Assembly: GCF_024349685.1 (NCBI RefSeq) | Contig: NZ_AP025944.1 | Coordinates: 564,001-628,000, forward strand | Direction: 5' to 3' | DNA from: Pseudomonas sp. LRP2-20 | Lineage (GTDB): Bacteria > Pseudomonadota > Gammaproteobacteria > Pseudomonadales > Pseudomonadaceae | DNA: 64,000 bases | Part shown: positions 21,390 through 30,319 of the stretch, piece after piece | Layout: the number at the start of each line of letters is the position of its first letter | Position numbering within the stretch: position 1 is the stretch's first letter | Position numbers and translations under genes: made by a program | The notes under the pieces: generated by a model | Told to the model about the DNA's origin: nothing | Databases searched by the model: none | The model's input: only the letters and a program-made list of their open reading frames with translations

Positions 21390-22925
21390 TCAGTCGCCGC
21401 GTTTGGCAAACACCACCAGCGCGCGTTCGATACATTGCGAAGTCTTGCCGAAGGCCTGCACGCTGACATCGGCCAGTGGCTTGCCGCCTTGGTCGGCCAC
21501 GGCCAGCATCAGCACCTGGTCGCCGACACCCAGCGAGCGCAGCAACAGGTGTTCGCTATGGAACAGCGCACGCAGCGCTGCTGGCAGCAGCGCCGAGAAC
21601 TGAGCGTGGTTCTCGGGCGTCAGGCGCAGTTGGCCGACCTTGCCCATCAGCTTTTGCAGCAGTTTGTTCTGCTCGATGTCCAGGGTGATGCCACCTGCTT
21701 CCTTGGGCAGGCCGGCGATCTGCTGTACGCGCAGGTAATCGGCGGCCTTGTCCAGACTCAGCAGCATGATGCGCTGCATCCCGCAGGCTTCCAGCGCTTC
21801 GCGCGCATGGGTGGCCAGGTGCACGGCATTGGTGAAAGGGCTTGGCTGGGTCAGCAGTTCCTGGCACAGCTTGCGCCAGCGGCCAAGCGCTTCGCTGGAA
21901 GGTGGCGGCGGGGTGAGCATGTCCGGGTGCGGGCGACGCTGGTCCCAGGGCCAGATCAGCGCCTCGGCGGGGTGGAACAGGGCATGGCGGGCGTGGCGCC
22001 GGGCGCTGGCCGCTGCTTGTTGGTGAACCTGCTGTTGCACGTCTTCCAGCGAGGTCTGCAGGTATAGCGCGGTCAGCAGTTGCCAGCGCAGCAGGTGCGG
22101 GTTGTCCCAGCCCACCTGTGCCGCCAGCGCCAGGTTGTTGGCCAGCAGCACAGTATTGGCCGGCTCGTTGAACCAGCGGCGCAAGCCGGGTGCTTCGTCC
22201 AGGCGATGCTGCTGGATGAGCAGGTCTTCTTCGCGGGCGATGCTCAGCACCAGGGCCAGCTGGTCGCGCTCTTCGAGCAGCAGGCGATAGCCTTGGGTCA
22301 CCCACTTGGGCAGCCGCCAGTGTTCGGCCATGGCCCGGCACAGGGCGAAGATGCGCACGCCGAACAGTTCCTGCTCCACATCGGCTGCGGTTTCGCCCTT
22401 GTGGATAACCCGCAGCTCCCAGGCATCCAGCAGCTTGGGGTGGGCCAGGGCCAGCGGCCACAAGGGGGCGAGGAACAGCAAGCTGCCCCAGTGGATCTCC
22501 TGCCACAGGCGCGCCAGGCGGCTGGCGAACAGGCCGTTGGCCTGTTGCGCGGCGTGCTGGCTGATCAACAGGAACTGGCGCAGCACCGGCGGAATATCGT
22601 CTTCAGGCAGCGCCGGCAGACGCATCAGCAGTTCCTTGCTGCGTGCCAGGCCCAGGCGGTTCAGGGCGACTTCCAGGCTTTCAGCCGGCTCGGCCTGGCT
22701 GGCGTTGGCGGGGTGGTTGGCCTCGCGCATCACCGACAGCACCAGCGCGGGGCTGTCCTGCATCAGTTCGGCGATGTCGCGCAACGAGCGGCGACTGTCG
22801 TTGATTGCGCTCAATACCCGGTCGTAACTCTGCTTCGGGACCGGTACACGAACACCGTCGAGCAGCTTAACCCAGGCTTCTACCGTACGCGGATTCTGAG
22901 TGGGCACCTTGGATTCCATTGGCAT
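21390..22925 (-). CDS. HDOD-domain protein
   Basis: A 511-residue soluble protein. The N-terminal half, about residues 20-220, is HDOD-like (LSAINDSRRSLRDIAELMQD, SPALVLSVMREANHP, SLEVALNRLGLARSKELLMR). The C-terminal part (HLATHAREALEACGMQRIML, LRSLGVGDQVLMLAVADQGG) looks GAF-like. HDOD proteins are commonly tied to signalling and motility control, but no specific role can be assigned. The start is an ATG at 22923-22925, with another at 22919; neither has a strong ribosome site. It diverges from motA and heads the HDOD-rhdA-psd operon. Confidence 0.82.
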   Translation of the reverse strand: MPMESKVPTQNPRTVEAWVKLLDGVRVPVPKQSYDRVLSAINDSRRSLRDIAELMQDSPALVLSVMREANHPANASQAEPAESLEVALNRLGLARSKELLMRLPALPEDDIPPVLRQFLLISQHAAQQANGLFASRLARLWQEIHWGSLLFLAPLWPLALAHPKLLDAWELRVIHKGETAADVEQELFGVRIFALCRAMAEHWRLPKWVTQGYRLLLEERDQLALVLSIAREEDLLIQQHRLDEAPGLRRWFNEPANTVLLANNLALAAQVGWDNPHLLRWQLLTALYLQTSLEDVQQQVHQQAAASARRHARHALFHPAEALIWPWDQRRPHPDMLTPPPPSSEALGRWRKLCQELLTQPSPFTNAVHLATHAREALEACGMQRIMLLSLDKAADYLRVQQIAGLPKEAGGITLDIEQNKLLQKLMGKVGQLRLTPENHAQFSALLPAALRALFHSEHLLLRSLGVGDQVLMLAVADQGGKPLADVSVQAFGKTSQCIERALVVFAKRGD

Positions 22926-22964
22926 TTTGACATCAGTCCGAACTGGCTTTTCGCTTTTAGTGGC

Positions 22965-22991
22965 TATAGTCTGGCGCAGTTCTGCCGATAA
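22965..22991 (+). promoter_or_regulatory. FliA (sigma-28) flagellar promoter of motAB
   Basis: TATAGTCT (22965-22972), an 11-nt spacer and GCCGATAA (22984-22991) compare with the consensus TAAAGTTT-N11-GCCGATAA: six of eight and eight of eight. It lies about 65 bp upstream of motA. Confidence 0.85.
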
Positions 22992-23055
22992 GTAGAAGAA
23001 GAGTTTTAAGGCTCCCGTTCCACTCCCTGACCACGACAGCAAGTGCTTTGATCCT

Positions 23056-23907
23056 ATGGCTAAAATTATCGGCATCATCGTCGTATTCGCGAGCGTGCTC
23101 GGCGGATATGTACTCTCCCACGGCAAGATCGCGGCGCTGATCCAGCCGTTCGAAGTGCTGATCATTGGCGGTGCAGCCTTTGGCGCCTTCATGCAGGCCA
23201 ACCCGGGTTACATGACCATGCATGTAATCAAGAAGTCGATGAAGATGTTCGGCTCGCGCTTCTCCCATGCTTTCTACCTGGAAGTACTGGGCCTGGTGTA
23301 TGAAATCCTCAACAAGAGCCGTCGCGAAGGCATGATGGCGATCGAGAGCGATATCGAAGATGCCGCCGCCAGCCCGATCTTCGCCAAGTACCCGGCGGTG
23401 CTGGGCGACGAGCGCATGACCGCGTTCATCTGCGACTACCTGCGCATCATGTCCACCGGCAACATGGCCCCCCATGAGCTCGAAGGCCTGTTCGACATGG
23501 AGTTGCTGAGCATGAAGGAAGAGCTCGAGCACCCGTCTCACGCCGTCAGTGGCATCGCCGACGGCATGCCGGGCTTCGGTATCGTCGCGGCGGTACTGGG
23601 CATCGTGGTGACCATGGCGTCGCTCGGTGATGGTGACCAGAAGTCGATCGGCCTGCACGTCGGTGCAGCGCTGGTCGGTACCTTCTTCGGTATTCTCGCC
23701 GCGTATGGCTTCTTCGGCCCCCTGGCCAAGTGCCTTGAGCACGATGCCAAGGAAGAGCTCAACCTCTATGAGTCGATCAAGGCCTCGCTGGTGGCCTCGG
23801 CTTCCGGCATGCCGCCTTCGCTGGCTGTCGAGTTCGGGCGCAAGGTGCTGTATCCAAAGCATCGCCCAAGCTTTGCCGAGCTGGAACAAGCAGTTCGCGG
23901 TCGCTGA
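23056..23907 (+). CDS. motA: flagellar stator protein MotA
   Basis: The 283-residue proton-channel subunit of the flagellar stator. It begins MAKIIGIIVVFASVLGGYVL and shows four membrane segments, including GFGIVAAVLGIVVTMASLG and GAALVGTFFGILAAYGFFGP. The cytoplasmic loop contains the charged stretch YEILNKSRREGMMAIESDIE, expected to touch the rotor. The length and the short C terminus match MotA of the MotAB type rather than MotCD. A FliA-type promoter precedes it and motB follows after 3 nt. Confidence 0.96.
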   Translation: MAKIIGIIVVFASVLGGYVLSHGKIAALIQPFEVLIIGGAAFGAFMQANPGYMTMHVIKKSMKMFGSRFSHAFYLEVLGLVYEILNKSRREGMMAIESDIEDAAASPIFAKYPAVLGDERMTAFICDYLRIMSTGNMAPHELEGLFDMELLSMKEELEHPSHAVSGIADGMPGFGIVAAVLGIVVTMASLGDGDQKSIGLHVGAALVGTFFGILAAYGFFGPLAKCLEHDAKEELNLYESIKASLVASASGMPPSLAVEFGRKVLYPKHRPSFAELEQAVRGR

Positions 23908-23910
23908 GCC

Positions 23911-24945
23911 ATGGAAAACAATCAGCCGATAATCATCAAGCGCGTCAAGCGCTTCGGTGGCGGGCACCATGGCGGCGCCTGGAAGATCGCCTTCGCCGAC
24001 TTCGCCACGGCGATGATGGCATTCTTCCTGGTACTGTGGCTGCTCTCCACGGCTACGCCTGAACAGAAGATCGCCATTGCCGGCTACTTCAAGGACCCGA
24101 TCGGTTTTTCCGAGAGCGGCACGCCTTACGTCATCGATTTGGGTGGTTCGCCGCAGCTGGCACCGGAAAAGACCATCAACCCGGAGCAGAAGTCCGAGCC
24201 TACGCCTGACACCAGCATCCAGCTGGACAAGGACCAGGTCGAGACCATGGCCGAACAGGTCGAGCGCGAGCGCCTCGAGTTGCTGCTGCAGGAACTGCAG
24301 AACAAGGTCGAGGAAAACCCGCAGCTGCAGAAGTTCAAGGACCAGATCCTGTTCGAGATCACCCAGGACGGCCTGCGTATCCAGATCATGGATGCCGAGA
24401 ACCGGCCGATGTTCGACATCGGCAGCGCACGCCTGCAGCCCTATTTCGAAGACATCCTGCTGGCCATGGCCGACACCATCAAGGCGGTGCCGAACAAGAT
24501 CAGCATCAGTGGCCACACCGATGCCAAGCCGTACTCCGGCACTGGCGACTTCGGCAACTGGGAACTGTCGGCCAACCGCGCCAACGCCGCACGCCGTGCC
24601 TTGGTTGCCGGCGGCTATCCGGATGGTCAGGTGGCGCGGGTGGTGGGGTATGCCTCGTCGTCGCTGTTCGACCGCAAGAACCCGTTCAACCCGGTCAACC
24701 GCCGTATCGATATCATCGTCCTGACCAAGAAGGCGCAGCGCAACATCGAGGGTGAGCAGGGTGCGCCCGAGGCGCCGGCCCAACCGGCTCCGCCAGCGGG
24801 TGCTGCGCCTGGGGCCGCGGCACCGGTAGCTCCGGCGGCGGGTGCTGCCGCTGCCGAGGCGCCGATGCAGCCGCGGGAACTGCGCCAGAAGCTGAACATC
24901 TTCGAGGACGGGACCTTGAAGATGGATGAGCAGAAGGATCAGTAA
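23911..24945 (+). CDS. motB: flagellar stator protein MotB
   Basis: The peptidoglycan-anchored stator subunit, 344 residues. One N-terminal membrane segment (FADFATAMMAFFLVLWLLS) carries the conserved proton-binding Asp. The C-terminal OmpA-like domain includes ISGHTDAKPYSG, NWELSANRANAARRALVAGG and NRRIDIIVL. An Ala/Pro-rich tail (GAAPGAAAPVAPAAGAAAAE) is longer than in enteric MotB. It begins 3 nt after motA and is presumably co-translated. Confidence 0.96.
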   Translation: MENNQPIIIKRVKRFGGGHHGGAWKIAFADFATAMMAFFLVLWLLSTATPEQKIAIAGYFKDPIGFSESGTPYVIDLGGSPQLAPEKTINPEQKSEPTPDTSIQLDKDQVETMAEQVERERLELLLQELQNKVEENPQLQKFKDQILFEITQDGLRIQIMDAENRPMFDIGSARLQPYFEDILLAMADTIKAVPNKISISGHTDAKPYSGTGDFGNWELSANRANAARRALVAGGYPDGQVARVVGYASSSLFDRKNPFNPVNRRIDIIVLTKKAQRNIEGEQGAPEAPAQPAPPAGAAPGAAAPVAPAAGAAAAEAPMQPRELRQKLNIFEDGTLKMDEQKDQ

Positions 24946-24959
24946 CCGCTGCTGTCGCT

Positions 24960-25001
24960 TTGCAGCCCTTCGCGGCTCGACTTGCCCGCGCAGGGCTGCA
25001 G
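24960..25001. terminator. hairpin between motB and the convergent TIR-like gene
   Basis: TGCAGCCCT and AGGGCTGCA can pair, extended by CGCG on each side of the loop. It lies 15 bp after motB. There is no clear U-tract, so it may be a REP remnant. Confidence 0.45.
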
Positions 25002-25017
25002 AGCAGCTCTGAACGCT

Positions 25018-25497
25018 TCAAAACCCCCGCCTGATCTTGGCCTTGAGATCGGCATGAAAGAAATCCGCATTGTCCCGGTCGACACTTGAGCCACGCTCTG
25101 CCGGCAGAATCATTGCCCGCTGGAACGTGCACTCGTCGTGATACGCCCGCACGAACAGGTCAATGTGCGCCCGTTCGCGCATCACCGGCCACCTGGCAAG
25201 GTACTCGGGCAGCTCGCCGTCCCCTCTGTGGTAGAAACTGACCCGCCGATTGGCTGCCACCGCAGCTTCCAGTAGCCCGGCTGTCCACCAGTCATCGCTT
25301 GCTGCCGCGGGCAGCAGGCCGATCCAGTGGGTGGCATCGTTTATCTGTTGGCAGGCGCTGCCATGATGCTCTTCGCGAACCTGCCCGTCGGCGCCAAACT
25401 CCACCAGCTGCGCGGTGATGCCCTCAAGCAGCAGGCGTTCGTTGAGGATGAAGGCGTCAAGCCGCTCTTCGTGGCGGTAACTGATAAAAACCGGCAT
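25018..25497 (-). CDS. small TIR-like domain protein (orphan)
   Basis: A 159-residue soluble protein resembling bacterial TIR domains. It opens MPVFISYRHEERLDAFILNE (strand A and helix A), then LLLEGITAQLVEF, HWIGLLPAAASDDWW and LPEYLARWPVMRERAHIDLF. In TIR NADases a catalytic Glu usually lies four residues after the conserved Trp; here WTAGLLEAA has Leu there and Glu two residues later, so activity is doubtful. The ribosome site GGGAGGG precedes the ATG. It is alone between convergent motB and co-directional rsgA, with no Thoeris or CBASS partner visible. Confidence 0.6.
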   Translation of the reverse strand: MPVFISYRHEERLDAFILNERLLLEGITAQLVEFGADGQVREEHHGSACQQINDATHWIGLLPAAASDDWWTAGLLEAAVAANRRVSFYHRGDGELPEYLARWPVMRERAHIDLFVRAYHDECTFQRAMILPAERGSSVDRDNADFFHADLKAKIRRGF

Positions 25498-25610
25498 CGC
25501 GGTTGCCCTCCCTGATAGAAGTCATGACCTTCAGGGAAAGCGAGGGGCAGGGCAATAGATGGCAGGAAAACCGGAGGCGTCCTACGCACTCCGGTAACAT
25601 TTCCTACAAA

Positions 25611-26642
25611 TCAGTAGCTGTCTTCCGGCAGGCTGGCAATGATCGAGCGGTAGCTGTTCATCCGCTGCTGCTTGATGCGGCCGTCTTCAAGGGCCTTGAG
25701 CAGTGCGCACCCCGGTTCGCGATCATGCTTGCAGTCGCGGAAGCGGCAGGTGCCGAACAAGTCGCGGAACTCGATGAAACCATCTTCCACGTCGTCGCGG
25801 CTGACGTGGCCGAGGCCGAACTCGCGGATGCCCGGCGAGTCGATCAGGTCGCCGCCGTTGGGGAAGTGATACAGGCGTGCCGTGGTGGTGGTGTGCTGGC
25901 CCTGGCCAGACCATTCGGACAGGTCGCCGACGCGGGTGCCGGCATCCGGCAGCAAGCTGTTGACCAGCGACGACTTGCCCACGCCCGACTGGCCGACGAA
26001 CACGCTGATGTGCCCGTCGAGCATCTGTTGCAGGCGCTGCATGCCGTCGCCGTGGTGCGCGGAGACTTCCAGCAGCGGATAGCCCAGTTCGCGGTAGACC
26101 TCAAGCAGCGCGTGCAGGCCCGGGCCGTTCTCTGCGTCGATCAGGTCGGCCTTGTTCAGCAGCAGCAGCGGGCGAATACCGGCGTGCTCAGCGGCCACCA
26201 GGTAACGGTCGATCAGGTTCGGGTGCGGCTCCGGTGCCGGGGCGAAGACGATCACGATCAGGTCGACGTTGGCCGCGACCGGCTTGAGCTGGCCGTGGTT
26301 GTTCGGCCGGCACAGCTCGGTGCTGCGCGGCATTTGCGCGACGATCACGCCGATGCCCTGGTTGCCGGCGCGCCAGACCACGCGGTCACCAGTGACCAGC
26401 GCCGGCAGGTTGGCCCGCAGGTGGCAGCGGAATACCTGGCCGGCGACTTCGCCGTCCTGGGCTTCCACCTCGACCTGCACACCGAAGTGGGCGATCACCA
26501 GGCCCAGTTGTTCCGGTCCCAGGTCACCGCCCTCCAGCTCCTGCAGCACGTGCTGCTCGCGTTTGGCGGCGCGAGCGGCGCGTTCGTTCTGGATTTTTTC
26601 GATACGCCAGTTCTGGCGACGATTGAGCTGGCGTTTGGCCAT
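25611..26642 (-). CDS. rsgA: ribosome small subunit-dependent GTPase RsgA
   Basis: A circularly permuted GTPase of 343 residues that acts late in 30S maturation. An OB-fold N terminus ([20 protein letters not shown]) is followed by NKADLIDAE (G4) ahead of the P-loop [12 protein letters not shown] (G1), the diagnostic permuted order. [13 protein letters not shown] is G3. The C-terminal zinc site is in [17 protein letters not shown]. The ATG at 26640-26642 ([12 protein letters not shown]) matches the usual basic N terminus. It diverges from orn. Confidence 0.96.
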   Translation of the reverse strand: MAKRQLNRRQNWRIEKIQNERAARAAKREQHVLQELEGGDLGPEQLGLVIAHFGVQVEVEAQDGEVAGQVFRCHLRANLPALVTGDRVVWRAGNQGIGVIVAQMPRSTELCRPNNHGQLKPVAANVDLIVIVFAPAPEPHPNLIDRYLVAAEHAGIRPLLLLNKADLIDAENGPGLHALLEVYRELGYPLLEVSAHHGDGMQRLQQMLDGHISVFVGQSGVGKSSLVNSLLPDAGTRVGDLSEWSGQGQHTTTTARLYHFPNGGDLIDSPGIREFGLGHVSRDDVEDGFIEFRDLFGTCRFRDCKHDREPGCALLKALEDGRIKQQRMNSYRSIIASLPEDSY

Positions 26643-26783
26643 GGACCTTCCAAGGTGGGGCAAGTTGAAAACGGCAGGCAGTTTAGCACGCCCGCTCACA
26701 GACCATTCTGGTTACCTTTGCGCCGCGCATGCGCAGGCCGGCGTCGCTAGGCTAATATGACGGCCTATACGAGGAGCCCCTTC

Positions 26784-27326
26784 ATGCAGAACCCACAGAA
26801 CCTGATCTGGATCGATCTGGAAATGACCGGCCTGGATCCGGACCACGACGTCATCATCGAGATGGCCACCATCGTCACTGACAGCGAGCTGAACACCCTG
26901 GCCGAAGGCCCTGTGATCGCCATCCACCACAGCGACGAAGTGCTGGCGCGCATGGATGAGTGGAACACCCGCACCCATGGCGCCTCGGGCCTGACCCAGC
27001 GCGTGCGCGACAGCAAGATCAGCATGGCCGAAGCTGAAGCGCAGACCATCGCCTTCCTCGAACAATGGGTGCCGAAAGGCAAGTCGCCGATCTGCGGCAA
27101 CAGCATCTGCCAGGATCGCCGTTTCCTTTACCGCCACATGCGCGGCCTGGAAAACTACTTCCACTATCGCAACCTCGATGTCTCCACCCTGAAGGAACTG
27201 GCTGCGCGCTGGGCGCCGAACGTGCGTGACAGCTTCAAGAAGGGCAGCACGCACCTGGCGCTGGACGATATCCGCGAGTCGATCGCCGAACTGCGCCACT
27301 ATCGCGAGCATTTCATCAAGGTATGA
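26784..27326 (+). CDS. orn: oligoribonuclease Orn
   Basis: A 3'-5' exoribonuclease of 180 residues that degrades 2-5-mers and, in pseudomonads, the pGpG from c-di-GMP turnover. DEDDh residues are in [15 protein letters not shown] and [14 protein letters not shown]. The start is the ATG at 26784 with GAGGAG at 26771-26776; the upstream ATG at 26757 would add nine non-conserved residues. It is divergent from rsgA, a common arrangement in gammaproteobacteria. Confidence 0.97.
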   Translation: MQNPQNLIWIDLEMTGLDPDHDVIIEMATIVTDSELNTLAEGPVIAIHHSDEVLARMDEWNTRTHGASGLTQRVRDSKISMAEAEAQTIAFLEQWVPKGKSPICGNSICQDRRFLYRHMRGLENYFHYRNLDVSTLKELAARWAPNVRDSFKKGSTHLALDDIRESIAELRHYREHFIKV

Positions 27327-27414
27327 GCCGAAAGGGCGCAGATATGCTCGCGCCCTCTTTTGGTGCCTTTGCCAACTGGTTAGACTGCGCGCCTTTCCTG
27401 CTCGGACCCGCGCC

Positions 27415-28026
27415 ATGTTGTTGATGCTCTACCTGATTGCCATCACCGCCGAAGCCATGACCGGTGCCCTGTCTGCCGGCCGCCGCGGCATGGACTGGTT
27501 TGGCGTGGTGCTGATCGCCTGCGTGACTGCCCTGGGTGGCGGCTCGGTGCGCGACGTGCTGCTTGGTCATTACCCGTTGACCTGGGTGAAGCACCCGGAA
27601 TACCTGGTGCTGACCAGCTTTGCCGCGCTGCTGACCATTTTCATCGCACCGATGATGCGCCGTTTGCGCTCGTTGTTCCTGGTGCTGGATGCCCTGGGCC
27701 TGGTGGCCTTTACCCTGATTGGCTGCATGACCGCGCTGGAAATGGGGCAGGGCATGCTGGTGGCGTCGATCAGCGGGGTGATCACTGGGGTGTTTGGCGG
27801 GATCCTGCGGGATATCTTCTGTAACGACATCCCATTGGTGTTCCGTCGTGAGCTGTATGCCAGTGTGTCGTTCGCGGCGGCTTGGTTCTATCTGGGCTGC
27901 GTGTACTTCAAGCTACCGGCGGAGCAGGGGATGCTGCTGACCTTGTTCGGCGGCTTCCTGGTGCGCTTGCTGGCGATCCGTTTCCATTGGGAAATGCCCA
28001 AGTTCCACTACAACGACCAGCAATAA
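27415..28026 (+). CDS. TRIC / UPF0126 (YicG-like) membrane protein
   Basis: A 203-residue protein with about seven membrane segments, in two similar halves. Each half has a Gly-rich motif: TALGGGSVRDVLLGHYPLTW and GVFGGILRDIFCNDIPLVF. This GG-x3-RD pattern identifies the UPF0126/TRIC-type cation channel family. The physiological ion and role in bacteria are not established. The ATG at 27415 was chosen because the open frame upstream overlaps orn. Confidence 0.88.
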   Translation: MLLMLYLIAITAEAMTGALSAGRRGMDWFGVVLIACVTALGGGSVRDVLLGHYPLTWVKHPEYLVLTSFAALLTIFIAPMMRRLRSLFLVLDALGLVAFTLIGCMTALEMGQGMLVASISGVITGVFGGILRDIFCNDIPLVFRRELYASVSFAAAWFYLGCVYFKLPAEQGMLLTLFGGFLVRLLAIRFHWEMPKFHYNDQQ

Positions 28027-28058
28027 ATGCGCTTGCCTTGAGGGTTGCTGCGTCTGTG

Positions 28059-28283
28059 AGATCGAGCGCCGCCCGCGCGGCGCATCGCGAGCTGCGCTCG
28101 CTCCTACGTTTGTTTCGGGCCAGTGATGCCTGTGACAGGCGCGCGCGACCGCCTGGTTTGTACGACGCGATATCGAGTCAGGCGCCAAGGCGTTCGCGCG
28201 CAAATCCCCCAGGAAGAATTGGCCCGAAACAAACGTAGGAGCGAGCGCAGCTCGCGATGCGCCGCGCGGGCGGCGCTCGATCT
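28059..28283. repeat. 64-bp perfect inverted repeat around a 97-bp centre
   Basis: The arms 28059-28122 and 28220-28283 are exact reverse complements. They include ATCGAGCGCCGCCCGCGCGG and CTCCTACGTTTGTTTCGGGC. The centre (28123-28219) has no clear gene. It fills the 297-bp gap between the TRIC-like gene and the 3' end of queG. It may be a REP-like or MITE-like family, different from the CCCGCTCCCACAGG REPs elsewhere in the window. Confidence 0.93.
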
Positions 28284-28323
28284 CCGCCACACCATCACAA
28301 TCAAGACCTACGCTTAGCGGCCC

Positions 28324-29394
28324 TCATCCCCTTTCAACGCCGTGCCGGTCCAGCGCCCATTCCACATGCTCGCGCACCAGCTCCGACTCATCTTCGCGCC
28401 GCGCCTTCAACGCCTCGATCACCGGAATCGTCGAGGGCGCATTACCCAGCCCTACCGCCAGGTTGCGCAAAAAACGCTCATAACCCGCCCGGCGCAGCGG
28501 CCCGCCCTCGGTCTTGCGCAAGAAGGTGCGCTCGTCCCACAGGAACATTTCAGCCAGCTCGGCATTATCCAGCCCATGCCGCGGCTGGAAGTCCTGCTCC
28601 TTGCTGTAATTGGCAAAACGGTTCCAGGGGCAGACGATCTGGCAGTCATCGCAGCCAAACACCCGATTGCCCATCATCGAGCGCAGCTCGACCGGAATCG
28701 GCCCGCGCAACTCGATGGTCAGGTAGGAGATGCAGCGCCGAGCATCCAGCTCGTACGGCCCGACGAACGCCTGGGTCGGGCAGATGTCCAGGCACGCCTG
28801 GCAGCGCCCGCAGTGTTCACTGGTATGGGCCTCGTCCACCGGCAGCGGCAGGTCGACGAACAGTTCGGCCAGGAAGAAATAGCTGCCGGCCTTGCGGTTG
28901 AGCAGCAGGGTATTCTTGCCGATCCAGCCCAGCCCGGCTTGTTCGGCCAGGGCCTTCTCCAGCACCGGCGCGCTGTCGACGAAGGCGCGGTAACCGAACG
29001 GGCCGATCGCTTCCTGGATGCGGTCCGCCAGGAACTGCACGCGCTTGCGCACCAGCTTGTGGTAGTCGCGGCCCAGGGCGTAGCGCGACACGTAGGCCTT
29101 TTCCGGCTGGGCCAGGCGTTGCGCCATCTGTGTGTCGCCGGGCAGGTAGTCCATGCGCAGTGATACCACGCGTACCGTGCCGGGGATCAGTTGGTCGGGG
29201 TGGGCGCGTTTGCTGCCATGGGCACCAAGGTACTCCATTTCGCCCTGGTAGCCGGCGTCGAGCCAGCGCTGCAGGTGTTGTTCGTGCTCGCCAAGGTCGA
29301 CACCGGCGATGCCGACGTGGGCAAAACCGAGTTCTTGGCCCCAGATCTTGATGGATTGGGCCAGTTGGGCGAGGTCAGGGGTACAGGCGGACAT
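28324..29394 (-). CDS. queG: epoxyqueuosine reductase QueG
   Basis: The cobalamin- and iron-sulfur-dependent enzyme that reduces epoxyqueuosine to queuosine in tRNA; 356 residues. Two [4Fe-4S] motifs are present: CGRCQACLDICPT and CDDCQIVCPWN. GLGWIGKNTLLLNRKAGSYF and RDYHKLVRKRVQFLADRI are family segments. C-terminal HEAT-like sequence (FLRNLAVGLGNAPSTIPVIE) is also expected. It diverges from nnrD, 64 bp apart. Confidence 0.96.
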   Translation of the reverse strand: MSACTPDLAQLAQSIKIWGQELGFAHVGIAGVDLGEHEQHLQRWLDAGYQGEMEYLGAHGSKRAHPDQLIPGTVRVVSLRMDYLPGDTQMAQRLAQPEKAYVSRYALGRDYHKLVRKRVQFLADRIQEAIGPFGYRAFVDSAPVLEKALAEQAGLGWIGKNTLLLNRKAGSYFFLAELFVDLPLPVDEAHTSEHCGRCQACLDICPTQAFVGPYELDARRCISYLTIELRGPIPVELRSMMGNRVFGCDDCQIVCPWNRFANYSKEQDFQPRHGLDNAELAEMFLWDERTFLRKTEGGPLRRAGYERFLRNLAVGLGNAPSTIPVIEALKARREDESELVREHVEWALDRHGVERG

Positions 29395-29424
29395 GGATGG
29401 GCAGGCAATACGGGCTCAGGTGCG

Positions 29425-29430
29425 TATAAT
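29425..29430 (+). promoter_or_regulatory. candidate -10 box for the nnrD operon
   Basis: A perfect TATAAT lies 29 bp upstream of nnrD in the short queG-nnrD intergenic space. The -35 region is poor, so activator help or a weak promoter is possible. Confidence 0.45.
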
Positions 29431-29458
29431 TCTGCCAGACATTGGAGCCTTTGACCCC

Positions 29459-30319
29459 ATGCCGCAGACCAAACACCCCAGCAATGCCCCACAATTGCTC
29501 AGTAGCGTGACCGCCGCACGCCTGCCGGCACGTCCTGCGCAGGCCCATAAAGGCGACTTTGGCCATGTGCTGGTCGTCGGTGGTGACCTGGGCACCGGTG
29601 GCGCCGTGCTGCTCAGTGCAGAGGCTGCGCTGCGTTGCGGTGCCGGGCTGGTCAGCGTGGCGACGCGGCCGGAGCACGTCGCGGCCGGGCTGGCGCGCAT
29701 GCCGGAGGCCATGTGCCTGGGGGTCGAGTCGGCCAATCAGTTGATCGGTGTGCTGGAGCGCGCCTCGGTGCTGGTGGTGGGCCCTGGCCTGGGGCAGGCT
29801 GCCTGGGGCCGCAGCCTGCTGTCTGCGGTGGCCAACGCCGAGCGGCCGCAGGTGTGGGATGCCGACGCCCTGAACCTGCTGGCCCGCACGCCACTGGCGC
29901 TACCCAGCGGCAGCATCCTCACCCCGCACCCGGGGGAGGCGGCGCGGCTGTTGGGCATATCCACCGAGGCAGTACAGGCCGATCGGCCGGGTGCGGCGCG
30001 CAAGCTGGCCCGCCGCTATGCCAGTGTCTGCGTGCTCAAGGGGGCCGGCACCCTGGTGGCGGACCCTACCGGCCAACTGGCACTGTGCGAGCGGGGCCAC
30101 CCGGCGATGGCCGGTGCCGGGCTGGGCGACGTGCTCACCGGCGTGCTGGCGGCTTTGCTGGCCCAGGGGCTGGACGCCTGGAGTGCGGCGGGCCTGGGCG
30201 TATGGTTGCACGCCAGTGCAGGGGAGCGTCTGGGCGTCAAAGGTAGAGGCCTGGCAGCCAGTGATCTGGCGCCGGTCATTCGTGAGTTGTTGGAGGAGCA
30301 TTCTGCGTGTCTGGCTTAA
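29459..30319 (+). CDS. nnrD: ADP-dependent NAD(P)H-hydrate dehydratase
   Basis: A ribokinase-like repair enzyme converting hydrated NAD(P)H back to NAD(P)H; 286 residues. Key stretches are GHVLVVGGDLGTGGAVLLSA, VWDADALNLLA, SILTPHPGEAARLL and AGAGLGDVLTGVLAALLAQG, which holds the catalytic Asp. Only the C-terminal (dehydratase) domain of the two-domain YjeF type is present; the epimerase part is not encoded next to it. The ATG at 29459 follows TTGGAG. It overlaps tsaE by 13 nt. Confidence 0.93.
   Translation: MPQTKHPSNAPQLLSSVTAARLPARPAQAHKGDFGHVLVVGGDLGTGGAVLLSAEAALRCGAGLVSVATRPEHVAAGLARMPEAMCLGVESANQLIGVLERASVLVVGPGLGQAAWGRSLLSAVANAERPQVWDADALNLLARTPLALPSGSILTPHPGEAARLLGISTEAVQADRPGAARKLARRYASVCVLKGAGTLVADPTGQLALCERGHPAMAGAGLGDVLTGVLAALLAQGLDAWSAAGLGVWLHASAGERLGVKGRGLAASDLAPVIRELLEEHSACLA

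Noticed and set aside
25018..25497. Thoeris or CBASS defence system around the TIR-like gene.
   Set aside because: Neighbours are motB and rsgA; no ThsA, cyclase or other effector partner is encoded nearby.
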